Source of the DNA: Eubacterium sp.
Lineage (GTDB): Bacteria; Bacillota; Clostridia; Lachnospirales; Lachnospiraceae
Direction of reading: 5' to 3'
DNA length: 64,000 bases
Assembly: GCA_017619835.1 (NCBI GenBank)
Contig: JAFZRN010000017.1
Coordinates: 1 to 64,000 of the forward strand
The position numbers and the translations under genes were made by a program. Below, piece after piece: positions 36,034 to 43,333 of the stretch; the first letter of the stretch is position 1, and every line of letters begins with the position of its first letter. The notes beneath the pieces were generated by a model. It was not told the DNA's origin. It did not search any database and saw only the letters and a list, made by a program, of their open reading frames with translations.

Positions 36034-37413
36034 ATGAAAGAACAACTCAGACAGTGTGCAAACCTCATAGTGCTGCTGTTTAAGATAATTGTATATATTC
36101 TGATATTCTGGACATTTTACAGGCTTTTTGCCATCCGTAACTGGCAGCTCCTCTCTATATCGAGAACAGCTGCGGTAACGATTCTCAGTTACTTTATATC
36201 TGGCTACCTTTTTATCAAGATCTACGGAAGCTACGATATAGGAAAGAGAAAGAGCAAGCCTATCGTTATATCACTATCACTGGCTGCATTTATGACCAAC
36301 CTCATTGCTTATGTCATGCTGATGGTCATGAACACGAACAGCAATAACAATAAGAGCTTTACGCTTGAGCAGCCGTGGCTTCTTCTTGTCATATTCGCAA
36401 TCCAGATAATCATCATCCTGATAGCTGTTTACGGCGGCAACTGGGTTTACTTTAAGATCTATGATCCGGAGAAGTGTCTTATCATCACATCCTCACAGCA
36501 ATCCCTGAATGAGATAAGCAGAAGTGTTAAGAAGTATAAGCTGCAGTTCAAGATCTGCAGAAATATAGATTACAGAAATGAAAGTCTCCGGGAGATCATC
36601 CCGAAGTACGACACTATCTTCGTATATGATGTTCCGGTAATGGAGCGTACGCAGATAGTCGAGTTCTGTTATCAGAACATGAAGAATGTTTACATCAATC
36701 CCGAGATGGCTGACGTTGTCGAGCTGAATGCTCACCACGTTATGCTGGATGATGTTTCTCTTTTCGAGCTTTCTTCAATGGGACTTACCGCAGAGCAGAA
36801 GTTCATTAAGAGGATATTTGATATAATCTTATCGGTTGTGGCACTTGTACTTACATTTCCGATCGTTATCATTGCTGCTATCGCGATCAAGATCGAGGAC
36901 GGCGGAAATATCGTATTTAAGCAGAACAGGGCCACCCGTGGCGGTAAGATATTCTCGGTTTATAAGCTGAGAACGATGAAGGAGAATTCCGAGAATTATC
37001 TGTCGGTAGTAGATGACGAGAGGATCACCAAGGTAGGTAAGGTCTTAAGACGTTTCAGGATCGATGAGATACCTCAGTTCCTCAACGTTATCAAGGGCGA
37101 TATGTCAGTAGTAGGTCCGAGACCGGAAATGCTTGCGAACATATTTAACTATACTAATGCCCTGCCTGAGTTCGAATACAGACTCAGGGTTAAGGCCGGA
37201 ATCACCGGCTACGCCCAGATCGCGGGCAAATATAATACACTTCCCAAGGATAAGCTGGTGCTTGACCTTATGTATATAGAAGAGTACAGCCTCTGGCTTG
37301 ATATCAAGCTTATATTCCAGACACTCATCGTTATCTTCAAGAAGGATTCCACCGAAGCCTTCGATAGAGAAATGGATGAGAAGATGGAGCATTACGGGGA
37401 GACATTTATATGA
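36034..37413 (+). CDS. Polyprenyl glycosylphosphotransferase (bacterial sugar transferase)
   Basis: 459 aa. N-terminal membrane segments, a cytoplasmic CoA-binding-like middle part, then the sugar transferase domain: KRIFDIILSVVALVLTFPIV, FKQNRATRGGKIFSVYKLRT, RRFRIDEIPQFLNVIKGDMS and GPRPEM. It transfers sugar-1-phosphate from a nucleotide sugar to undecaprenyl phosphate to start a surface polysaccharide. First gene behind a strong promoter; overlaps the next gene by 4 bp (ATGA). Confidence 0.93.
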   Translation: MKEQLRQCANLIVLLFKIIVYILIFWTFYRLFAIRNWQLLSISRTAAVTILSYFISGYLFIKIYGSYDIGKRKSKPIVISLSLAAFMTNLIAYVMLMVMNTNSNNNKSFTLEQPWLLLVIFAIQIIIILIAVYGGNWVYFKIYDPEKCLIITSSQQSLNEISRSVKKYKLQFKICRNIDYRNESLREIIPKYDTIFVYDVPVMERTQIVEFCYQNMKNVYINPEMADVVELNAHHVMLDDVSLFELSSMGLTAEQKFIKRIFDIILSVVALVLTFPIVIIAAIAIKIEDGGNIVFKQNRATRGGKIFSVYKLRTMKENSENYLSVVDDERITKVGKVLRRFRIDEIPQFLNVIKGDMSVVGPRPEMLANIFNYTNALPEFEYRLRVKAGITGYAQIAGKYNTLPKDKLVLDLMYIEEYSLWLDIKLIFQTLIVIFKKDSTEAFDREMDEKMEHYGETFI

Positions 37414-38387
37414 TCGATATACTGCTTGCAACATATAACGGCGGAAGATTCATCGACAGGCAGCTTAAGTCCCTTCTTACGCAGGACAGGGACAATCTGG
37501 ATACAGAACTCAGGCTGATAATAAGGGATGACGGTTCTACCGATGCCACCGTTGATATAATAAAGAAGAGACTTGATTATTACAGGCTGAAAAGGCCCGA
37601 TAATCCGATGGAGGTTAAGATCACTGCGGATAATACTCCGGCCGGAGGCCCCGCAGCCAACTTCATGAAGCTTCTTCAGATGTCCGATGCCGAATATGTG
37701 ATGTTCTCGGATCAGGACGATATGTGGTACAGGCGTAAGACCGAGGCTACCTATAAGTTTATGAAAAAATGCGAAGAAAAGTACGGAAAGGATATGCCGA
37801 TCCTCGTACATACCGATCTTTCTCTTATGAATGAAGCAGGAGAGAAGACGGCCTCTTCATTTTATGATTATCAGAAGCTTCCGAGAGAGGATAAGCTCAG
37901 CACCCTTCTCATACAGAATACGGTGACGGGTTGTACCATGATGCTGAATAAAGCGGCAGCCGACCTTCTTCGTATGGCACCCGCAAGCGAGATGGTACTC
38001 ATGCATGACCATTATGCAGCAGTGCTTATAGCAGCCACCGGCAAGGTAAAGCTTCTGGATGAAGCACTTATCAGATACAGGCAGCATTCGGGTAACGTTG
38101 TCGGCGCCCACGCTGCAGGAAGCAGGGATGAATATAAGGAACGCTTTGATCTCGGAAGAGGCAAGTTCCTTCTTGATATGGATAAAAGCTATAGACAGGC
38201 AGGCTATATACTTAAGAGATACGAAAAGTATATAAGAGAGGCCAAGGGAGAGGACACTGTCGAGATGCTCCGTGAATATTCGGATCTTATCATGGCAGGC
38301 AAACTCGAGAGGATGGAATTCTTCCAGAAGTACGGCGTTTACAAAAACGGTGTTATCAAAAAGGCAGTTCAGATGCTGTGGTGTTAA
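37410..38387 (+). CDS. Glycosyltransferase family 2
   Basis: 325 aa. GT-A fold start IDILLATYNGGRFIDRQLKS, RDDGSTDATVDII, then FSDQDDMWY with the DxD-type metal site. Resembles rhamnosyltransferases of the same family. It overlaps the sugar transferase gene and is followed by another GT2 gene. Confidence 0.9.
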   Translation: MIDILLATYNGGRFIDRQLKSLLTQDRDNLDTELRLIIRDDGSTDATVDIIKKRLDYYRLKRPDNPMEVKITADNTPAGGPAANFMKLLQMSDAEYVMFSDQDDMWYRRKTEATYKFMKKCEEKYGKDMPILVHTDLSLMNEAGEKTASSFYDYQKLPREDKLSTLLIQNTVTGCTMMLNKAAADLLRMAPASEMVLMHDHYAAVLIAATGKVKLLDEALIRYRQHSGNVVGAHAAGSRDEYKERFDLGRGKFLLDMDKSYRQAGYILKRYEKYIREAKGEDTVEMLREYSDLIMAGKLERMEFFQKYGVYKNGVIKKAVQMLWC

Positions 38388-38388
38388 T

Positions 38389-39150
38389 ATGAAGATAACC
38401 GCGAGTATTGTTACATACAATAATTCAGAGACAATAAAAAAATGTGTCGAATCGCTTCTCGCCGAGACCGATAAACGAGGCTACACCTTCAGGCTTTATA
38501 TCTATGACAATGCCTCTACGGATGTGACTCCGGAGATACTCGGAACCTTTGAGGACAGAGTCCGCGTAATCTACGGAAAAGAGAACAAGGGCTTCGGCTA
38601 CGGACATAACTACATCATAAGACGTGTCCGTTCGGATGTGCATTTTGTTATTAACCCCGATATCTATATAGAGCAGGATATAATAGGGGAAATGGCTTCT
38701 TACCTCGAAGAGAATAAGGATACGGGGCTTATAACTCCGAAGATCCTGAATACCGACGGCACGATGCAGGCAATCCCGAAATACGGGCCTAGCATCAAGT
38801 TTTCCTTTATAGGAAACCTGCCGGGCTTTAAGTGGATAAGAAGAAAATACTCAAGATCAGATGAGAATCTGGATACTCCGACCGAGATAGAGTTCTGTAC
38901 GGGCTGCTTCTTCGGAGCAAGGACTGATTATCTTAAAAAAGTAAAAGGCTTCAGTCCGGAGTATTTTATATATTGTGAGGATTCGGATCTTTCAAGAAAG
39001 GTCCTCGCAGACGGTAAAAAGATCATTTATTATCCTTATGTGGATGCATATCATAACTGGGGCAGGGACAACACGAGGCATCTTAGGGGATTTATTCGTT
39101 TCATTAGGTCACTTATTATATATTTTAACAAGTGGGGCTGGAAGTTCTAA
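38389..39150 (+). CDS. Glycosyltransferase family 2 (rhamnosyltransferase-like)
   Basis: 253 aa from ATG 38389, which follows the stop of the previous gene by one base. KITASIVTYNNSETIKKCVE, YDNASTDVTPEIL, ENKGFGYGHNYIIRR, INPDIYIEQDIIGEM and FEFCTG-like EFCTGCFFGARTDYL match WbbL-type transferases. It likely adds a sugar to the same polymer. Confidence 0.9.
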   Translation: MKITASIVTYNNSETIKKCVESLLAETDKRGYTFRLYIYDNASTDVTPEILGTFEDRVRVIYGKENKGFGYGHNYIIRRVRSDVHFVINPDIYIEQDIIGEMASYLEENKDTGLITPKILNTDGTMQAIPKYGPSIKFSFIGNLPGFKWIRRKYSRSDENLDTPTEIEFCTGCFFGARTDYLKKVKGFSPEYFIYCEDSDLSRKVLADGKKIIYYPYVDAYHNWGRDNTRHLRGFIRFIRSLIIYFNKWGWKF

Positions 39151-39155
39151 CGGAT

Positions 39156-39809
39156 ATGAATATAAAGAAGCTTATAAAAACAAATATCATCAATCTGATA
39201 ATATTCGGGCTGATCATGTTATTCAGAGTTGTCTCGGGTATGCTGTTTAATGACCACGATGCAGGCTCATCGGGACTGGCTACTTTATCGACCGTGCTCA
39301 GCTTTGTATTTATTGTGCTATGGGCGGCATATACCGTATATTCGAATATGACGGTGGTAAAGGAAGAGAAGCTGGAGAAGAAGAGGACCATTACGGAAGT
39401 TAAGACAAGACTTTCAAAGGCAGGAAACAGAAGATTCTTCGTTAATGAGAGAAATATCCTCGTGACACTTCTCGACAGCCTTGAGACCAGAGAGAAATAC
39501 TTCTATGCTATGGACCCGAACAGTAAATTAAGGGAGCTCTTTGATCTTACCGAGCATCAGATGCTGAGAAATGCGACCAACGTTTCCGAATATCTGGAAA
39601 CATTTGATTATATATCGGGAAAAGATACGGGATATGTTGGTACGGTATGTGCTGATTCTCAGAAGCTTCTTGATAAGTTTAACAAGCTTGTAGAGCTGAC
39701 TGTGACATATGACGATACCTCACGAGATTATGACACGAGAGAAATAGACGACATGATAGATGCACTTGAAACAATGAGGGAAACAGGAAAGGGGGCTTTA
39801 GGCTCATGA
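39156..39809 (+). CDS. Membrane protein with cytoplasmic helical domain
   Basis: 217 aa. Two N-terminal membrane helices (IINLIIFGLIMLFRVV; STVLSFVFIVLWAAYTVYS), then a Glu/Lys-rich helical part (EEKLEKKRTITEVKTRL) and a C-terminal helical domain. It overlaps the SBP-VWA gene by 4 bp, so the two probably act together. No family recognised. Confidence 0.6.
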   Translation: MNIKKLIKTNIINLIIFGLIMLFRVVSGMLFNDHDAGSSGLATLSTVLSFVFIVLWAAYTVYSNMTVVKEEKLEKKRTITEVKTRLSKAGNRRFFVNERNILVTLLDSLETREKYFYAMDPNSKLRELFDLTEHQMLRNATNVSEYLETFDYISGKDTGYVGTVCADSQKLLDKFNKLVELTVTYDDTSRDYDTREIDDMIDALETMRETGKGALGS

Positions 39810-41446
39810 AAAAAAGTAATACTGCTGCTATAGTAGGAATAATATTTGCGGTCATCATCGTATTTATTCTCGGAATATTTGCGCTGATCAAATCCTCCTC
39901 CAAGGGCAGGACTATGGAATCAATGATGAAACACATCAAGGTGTATGAAAATACTCCTACCAAGGCATCAATATCTCTTGAAGATAACAGCCTTTATGAT
40001 GAGCTTCCCGAGATAACCAAGTATCCTCTTGCTGTTGCAGGTGGCGGTGACGTAAATATCGAGATCATGACTTCACCCGAGAAGGCAGGCGAGAATTATG
40101 AGGCATGGCTCATCGATGTGGCGAATAACTTCAACAGAGAAAGAAATACCCTGGAGAATGGCAAGACAATAGCGCTTTCTGTTCGTTCCGTATCTTCGGG
40201 ACTTGCAGCTGACTACATCATTTCCAATAAACATACTCCGCAGCTTTTCACTCCTTCAAACTATCTCTGGGGTGAATATGTAAATGCCAACGGTGGAAAT
40301 GTGGAGCTTATCAGCGACCGTCTCGTTGGTAATACAGCAGGTCTTCTTATAGATAAGAACAGCCAGTACAAGACATTTGAAGATATAATCAAGGCTGTTC
40401 AGGACGGAAAGATCAACATCGGTTACACAAACCCTCAGGCCAGCTCAACCGGAATGAACCTTCTGCTTTCAATCCTCAAAATGGGTGATGACAGCATGTT
40501 CACCGATGCAGGTATCGAGAACTTCACAAAGTTCCAGCAGAACATTCCTTTCGTTGCATATAACACGATGCAGATGAGAGACAGTGCTCAGAAGGGTACT
40601 CTGGACGGAATGATCCTTGAGTATCAGACTTATATAAATGAGAAAAATATCAATAAGCTTTATGATTTCATTCCATTCGGAATCAGACATGACAATCCGC
40701 TTTATATCGTAAACAAAGATTACCTCAGCAGTGACGAGCTCGAGGCAATTGATATAATAGATGCATATCTTAAGGATCCCGAAAGCCAGAAGATTGCAAC
40801 CAGGTACGGATTCAATGCAAAGGATGATTATAAGTCAGAGTATACATTTACAGGATCAGAGGTTAACAAGGCTCTGGAAATGTATAAGTCCAACAAGGAT
40901 AACGGTAAGGATATCATCGCAGTATTCGTTGCAGACTGCAGCGGAAGTATGTATGGTGATCCCATCAACCAGCTTAAGTCATCACTTTCAAATGGTATGC
41001 AATATATCAACGAGAACAACTACGTAGGTCTCGTAAGCTACAGCGATGATGTAACGATAGAGGTTCCCATCGCGAAGTTCGACCTTAATCAGAAGTCTTA
41101 CTTCCAGGGCGGAATCGAGAAGCTCACAGCTAACGGTTCGACCGCAAGCTACGATGCTGTAGTAGTTGCAATGGATATGATCGAGAGGGCTAAGGCAGAT
41201 AAGCCTGATGCAAAGACAATGATCTTCCTTCTCAGCGACGGCTACCAGAATATGGGCTACGGCCTCGGCACAATCACACCGGCCCTGGAGGAATCCAAGA
41301 TCCCCGTTTACACTATCAGCTACACCGCAGACGCCGACAAGGATGCAATGCGTAAGCTTTCAGAGGTAAATGAGGCCGCAACGATCAACGCTGATAGTGA
41401 AGATATCGTATATAAGATAAAGAGTCTGTTCAATTCGCAGATGTAA
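39806..41446 (+). CDS. Solute-binding plus von Willebrand A domain membrane protein
   Basis: 546 aa. One N-terminal membrane helix (AAIVGIIFAVIIVFILGIFA). A periplasmic-binding fold at about 70-340 (VAGGGDVNIEIMTSPEKAG, NPQASSTGMNLLLSI) is joined to a VWA domain at about 365-540 with the MIDAS site VADCSGSMYGD and FLLSDGYQNMG. It is coupled to the membrane protein before it. The ligand is unknown; an envelope-associated metal-dependent binding role is inferred. Confidence 0.85.
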   Translation: MKKSNTAAIVGIIFAVIIVFILGIFALIKSSSKGRTMESMMKHIKVYENTPTKASISLEDNSLYDELPEITKYPLAVAGGGDVNIEIMTSPEKAGENYEAWLIDVANNFNRERNTLENGKTIALSVRSVSSGLAADYIISNKHTPQLFTPSNYLWGEYVNANGGNVELISDRLVGNTAGLLIDKNSQYKTFEDIIKAVQDGKINIGYTNPQASSTGMNLLLSILKMGDDSMFTDAGIENFTKFQQNIPFVAYNTMQMRDSAQKGTLDGMILEYQTYINEKNINKLYDFIPFGIRHDNPLYIVNKDYLSSDELEAIDIIDAYLKDPESQKIATRYGFNAKDDYKSEYTFTGSEVNKALEMYKSNKDNGKDIIAVFVADCSGSMYGDPINQLKSSLSNGMQYINENNYVGLVSYSDDVTIEVPIAKFDLNQKSYFQGGIEKLTANGSTASYDAVVVAMDMIERAKADKPDAKTMIFLLSDGYQNMGYGLGTITPALEESKIPVYTISYTADADKDAMRKLSEVNEAATINADSEDIVYKIKSLFNSQM

Positions 41447-41470
41447 TATATAAGATAAGATAGGAAAGAG

Positions 41471-41500
41471 AAACGGGACCGCGAGGTCCCGTTTTTCTAT
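41471..41500. terminator. Terminator behind the SBP-VWA gene
   Basis: AAACGGGACC-GCGA-GGTCCCGTTTTTCT, an 8-bp GC-rich stem with T-tract. It also faces the convergent repressor gene. Confidence 0.9.
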
Positions 41501-41517
41501 AGATGGCTTTTTAGTTT

Positions 41518-42174
41518 TTACAGTTTACGTCTTAGTTCGGTTACGATACCCCAGATATGAAAATCAGGATCCTTTGAAACATCGATATCTTCATATTCAG
41601 GATTAACTGATTGAAGAGTAGTGGTCTTTCTCTTCTTGATATACTTCTTACATACGGCGTCTTCGTTATTCGTAGTGGCAATAACAATATTACCTGTAAC
41701 AGCGGTCGATGCCTTTTTGACTATCACGACATCCCCATCATTGATGAGAGGTGTCATTGAATCACCCTTAATGAGAAGCCCAAAGTAGCTTCCGTTCTTT
41801 GTGAGGTATTCGGGTATATCTACATACTCGATTACTTCTTCAACGGCTTCGATAGGAATTCCGGCTGCAACTCTTCCCAGTACCGGTATCTTAACGGATA
41901 CTGATTTTTTATCGGAAAGAGAGAAGAGTTCGACATCCCCGAGAACAACTTCCTCATCGATCATACCAAGTAACTCATCAAATTCAATCATCATAGCTGC
42001 GGCAACTTTACGGATACTGCCTACTGATGGCTGGAGCGGCTTGCCCGTTCCGGGGTTGATTCCGTTCTCGATAAAACCGATATAAGCTTTACTCAGACCA
42101 CACCTTTTAGCGAAGTCTTCTAATGTTAATTTGTTTTCTTTTCTGTATCTTTTAATTATCTCACCTAAGCGCAT
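41518..42174 (-). CDS. LexA-like/phage-type repressor (HTH-XRE plus S24 peptidase)
   Basis: 218 aa. N-terminal Cro/C1 HTH (LTLEDFAKRCGLSKAYIGFI), then an S24 self-cleavage domain with the scissile Ala-Gly in GRVAAGIP, catalytic Ser in KGDSMTPLINDGDVVIVKK and a conserved Lys. RecA-type stress signals typically trigger self-cleavage in this family. It is divergent to the small HTH gene and the operator palindrome lies between them. It begins the AT-rich island. Confidence 0.9.
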   Translation of the reverse strand: MRLGEIIKRYRKENKLTLEDFAKRCGLSKAYIGFIENGINPGTGKPLQPSVGSIRKVAAAMMIEFDELLGMIDEEVVLGDVELFSLSDKKSVSVKIPVLGRVAAGIPIEAVEEVIEYVDIPEYLTKNGSYFGLLIKGDSMTPLINDGDVVIVKKASTAVTGNIVIATTNNEDAVCKKYIKKRKTTTLQSVNPEYEDIDVSKDPDFHIWGIVTELRRKL

Positions 42175-42246
42175 AATTAATCTCCTTTTGATAGTTTAAT
42201 CTTACTAAAAATGTCATTACAATGCAAACGAAACCGCGCTGTTTTA

Positions 42247-42275
42247 TTGACACTTTCTGTCTAATATGTTAGACT
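42247..42275 (+). promoter_or_regulatory. Promoter/operator of unit A
   Basis: TTGACA, 17-bp spacer, TAGACT. The palindrome GTCTAATATGTTAGAC (42259-42274) covers the -10 box, so binding would block transcription. The same palindrome recurs at 45920 and 47676. Confidence 0.8.
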
Positions 42276-42314
42276 CAAACTATCTTTAAAAGAATGGTTG
42301 AGGTGTAATCATTT

Positions 42315-42506
42315 ATGAGGTTTGCAGTCAGGGAAATGCGTGAATTGACTGGCATGACACTTGAAGAGTTATCCGAGAAATCAGGTGTACCGGCAGACAC
42401 CATTTTCATGATGGAAACTAATAGTGTAGATAGATGTAATTCAAAAGAAATATGCAGCATTGCAAAAGCACTTGAAGTTTCGGCAGATTCTCTTTTTTTA
42501 GACTGA
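42315..42506 (+). CDS. Small Cro/C1-type HTH regulator, 63 aa
   Basis: GAGGTG (42300-42305) precedes ATG 42315. The product is a bare HTH domain: REMRELTGMTLEELSEKSGV followed by the recognition region PADTIFMMETNSVD. It starts 40 bp behind an operator-covered promoter and ends against a second operator palindrome (42510-42523), which makes autoregulation likely. The first and second operators are close neighbours in units B and C, so this gene occupies the space between them in unit A. Confidence 0.85.
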   Translation: MRFAVREMRELTGMTLEELSEKSGVPADTIFMMETNSVDRCNSKEICSIAKALEVSADSLFLD

Positions 42507-42509
42507 TAG

Positions 42510-42523
42510 TCTAATAGATTAGA
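42510..42523 (+). promoter_or_regulatory. Second operator palindrome, unit A
   Basis: TCTAAT-AG-ATTAGA, directly behind the HTH gene and ahead of the riboswitch. Equivalent sites lie at 45955 and 47712. Confidence 0.6.
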
Positions 42524-42550
42524 TTCGATTATACATTTACCGGAAATAGA

Positions 42551-42637
42551 ATAATTAGCAAAACAAGGGAAACTTTGTGACGCAAAACTATAGGGTCTAA
42601 GATCAGTGATCTGAAGATTATGACAGCCAGTTGCAAA
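42551..42637 (+). promoter_or_regulatory. GEMM-I cyclic-dinucleotide riboswitch A
   Basis: Contains TTAGCAAAACAAGG, a GAAA tetraloop, TGTGACGCAAAACTATAGGG, a P3 extension TCAG..CTGA, and ATGACAGCCAGTTGC: the c-di-GMP-I (GEMM) consensus of Clostridia. It lies ahead of a terminator and of the genes at 42724 and 43334. The base before the invariant GCAAA is A. Confidence 0.92.
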
Positions 42638-42657
42638 ATATATGATGAGGAAGTTTT

Positions 42658-42684
42658 AAGCGTCACTTATGTGGCGCTTTTTGC
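42658..42684 (+). terminator. Terminator of riboswitch A
   Basis: AAGCGTCAC / GTGGCGCTT stem (one G-U), then TTTTTGC. The 5' arm is complementary to GTGACGC at 42577-42583 in the aptamer. Confidence 0.88.
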
Positions 42685-42723
42685 TATTTAGAGTTGATAT
42701 CAATGAATTTGGAGGTGCTTAGC

Positions 42724-43281
42724 ATGGATAAAAAATTATTTTCTTTTGTATATAATATGGCATTTAGAGATGCAACTTTAAGAAATGCTTTTAAACGAAA
42801 TCAAGAGGAAAGGGATATAGAATTTCATAAAAGAAAAGACAGGATAAAACTATATGCTGAGGATTATGTAAAAAACTATATTGTTCAGATATATGCAGAT
42901 CAATATCCCGATCCTTATGAACCAATTAAAAATATATGTGCTAAATGTAAGGATGATCATTTTACTTTTGGAAATGCTCAGAAACTTGTAAATATGTCAG
43001 CTAAATATATGTTTCTTTCAACTTATGGAGATATTGAAAAAAGAAAAAAATTTAAAAATTGTCATTGTCCAATGGACACTATAATGATCAATGTTGTAAA
43101 AAGGAATGATAAATCTTTTAAGTGTTCAATTGGGTGGAGTAAAATGGAACTTTCGGAAAATGATATACCAGTATTATATAAGGATTTTCAAGCCAAAGTG
43201 AAAGCATTGTGTGATAAAGAGAAGGAACCATGTTTTCCAATCGAGTATGACTATTTATATTGGGATTCTGAGGAAGCATAA
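42724..43281 (+). CDS. Hypothetical protein, riboswitch A unit
   Basis: 185 aa from ATG 42724 (GGAGGT 42711-42716); an in-frame ATG at 42694 lacks a site. The protein is soluble and charged, with a Cys/His pattern (ICAKCKDDHF, KNCHCPMD) that may bind metal, and acidic/aromatic residues at the end (YDYLYWDSEEA). Not recognised. First gene after riboswitch A and probably co-transcribed with the LRR surface protein 52 bp downstream. Confidence 0.7.
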   Translation: MDKKLFSFVYNMAFRDATLRNAFKRNQEERDIEFHKRKDRIKLYAEDYVKNYIVQIYADQYPDPYEPIKNICAKCKDDHFTFGNAQKLVNMSAKYMFLSTYGDIEKRKKFKNCHCPMDTIMINVVKRNDKSFKCSIGWSKMELSENDIPVLYKDFQAKVKALCDKEKEPCFPIEYDYLYWDSEEA

Positions 43282-43333
43282 TCAATGGCTTTATATTCTT
43301 TATATGAATCATGATATATGGGAGAGATGAGAT

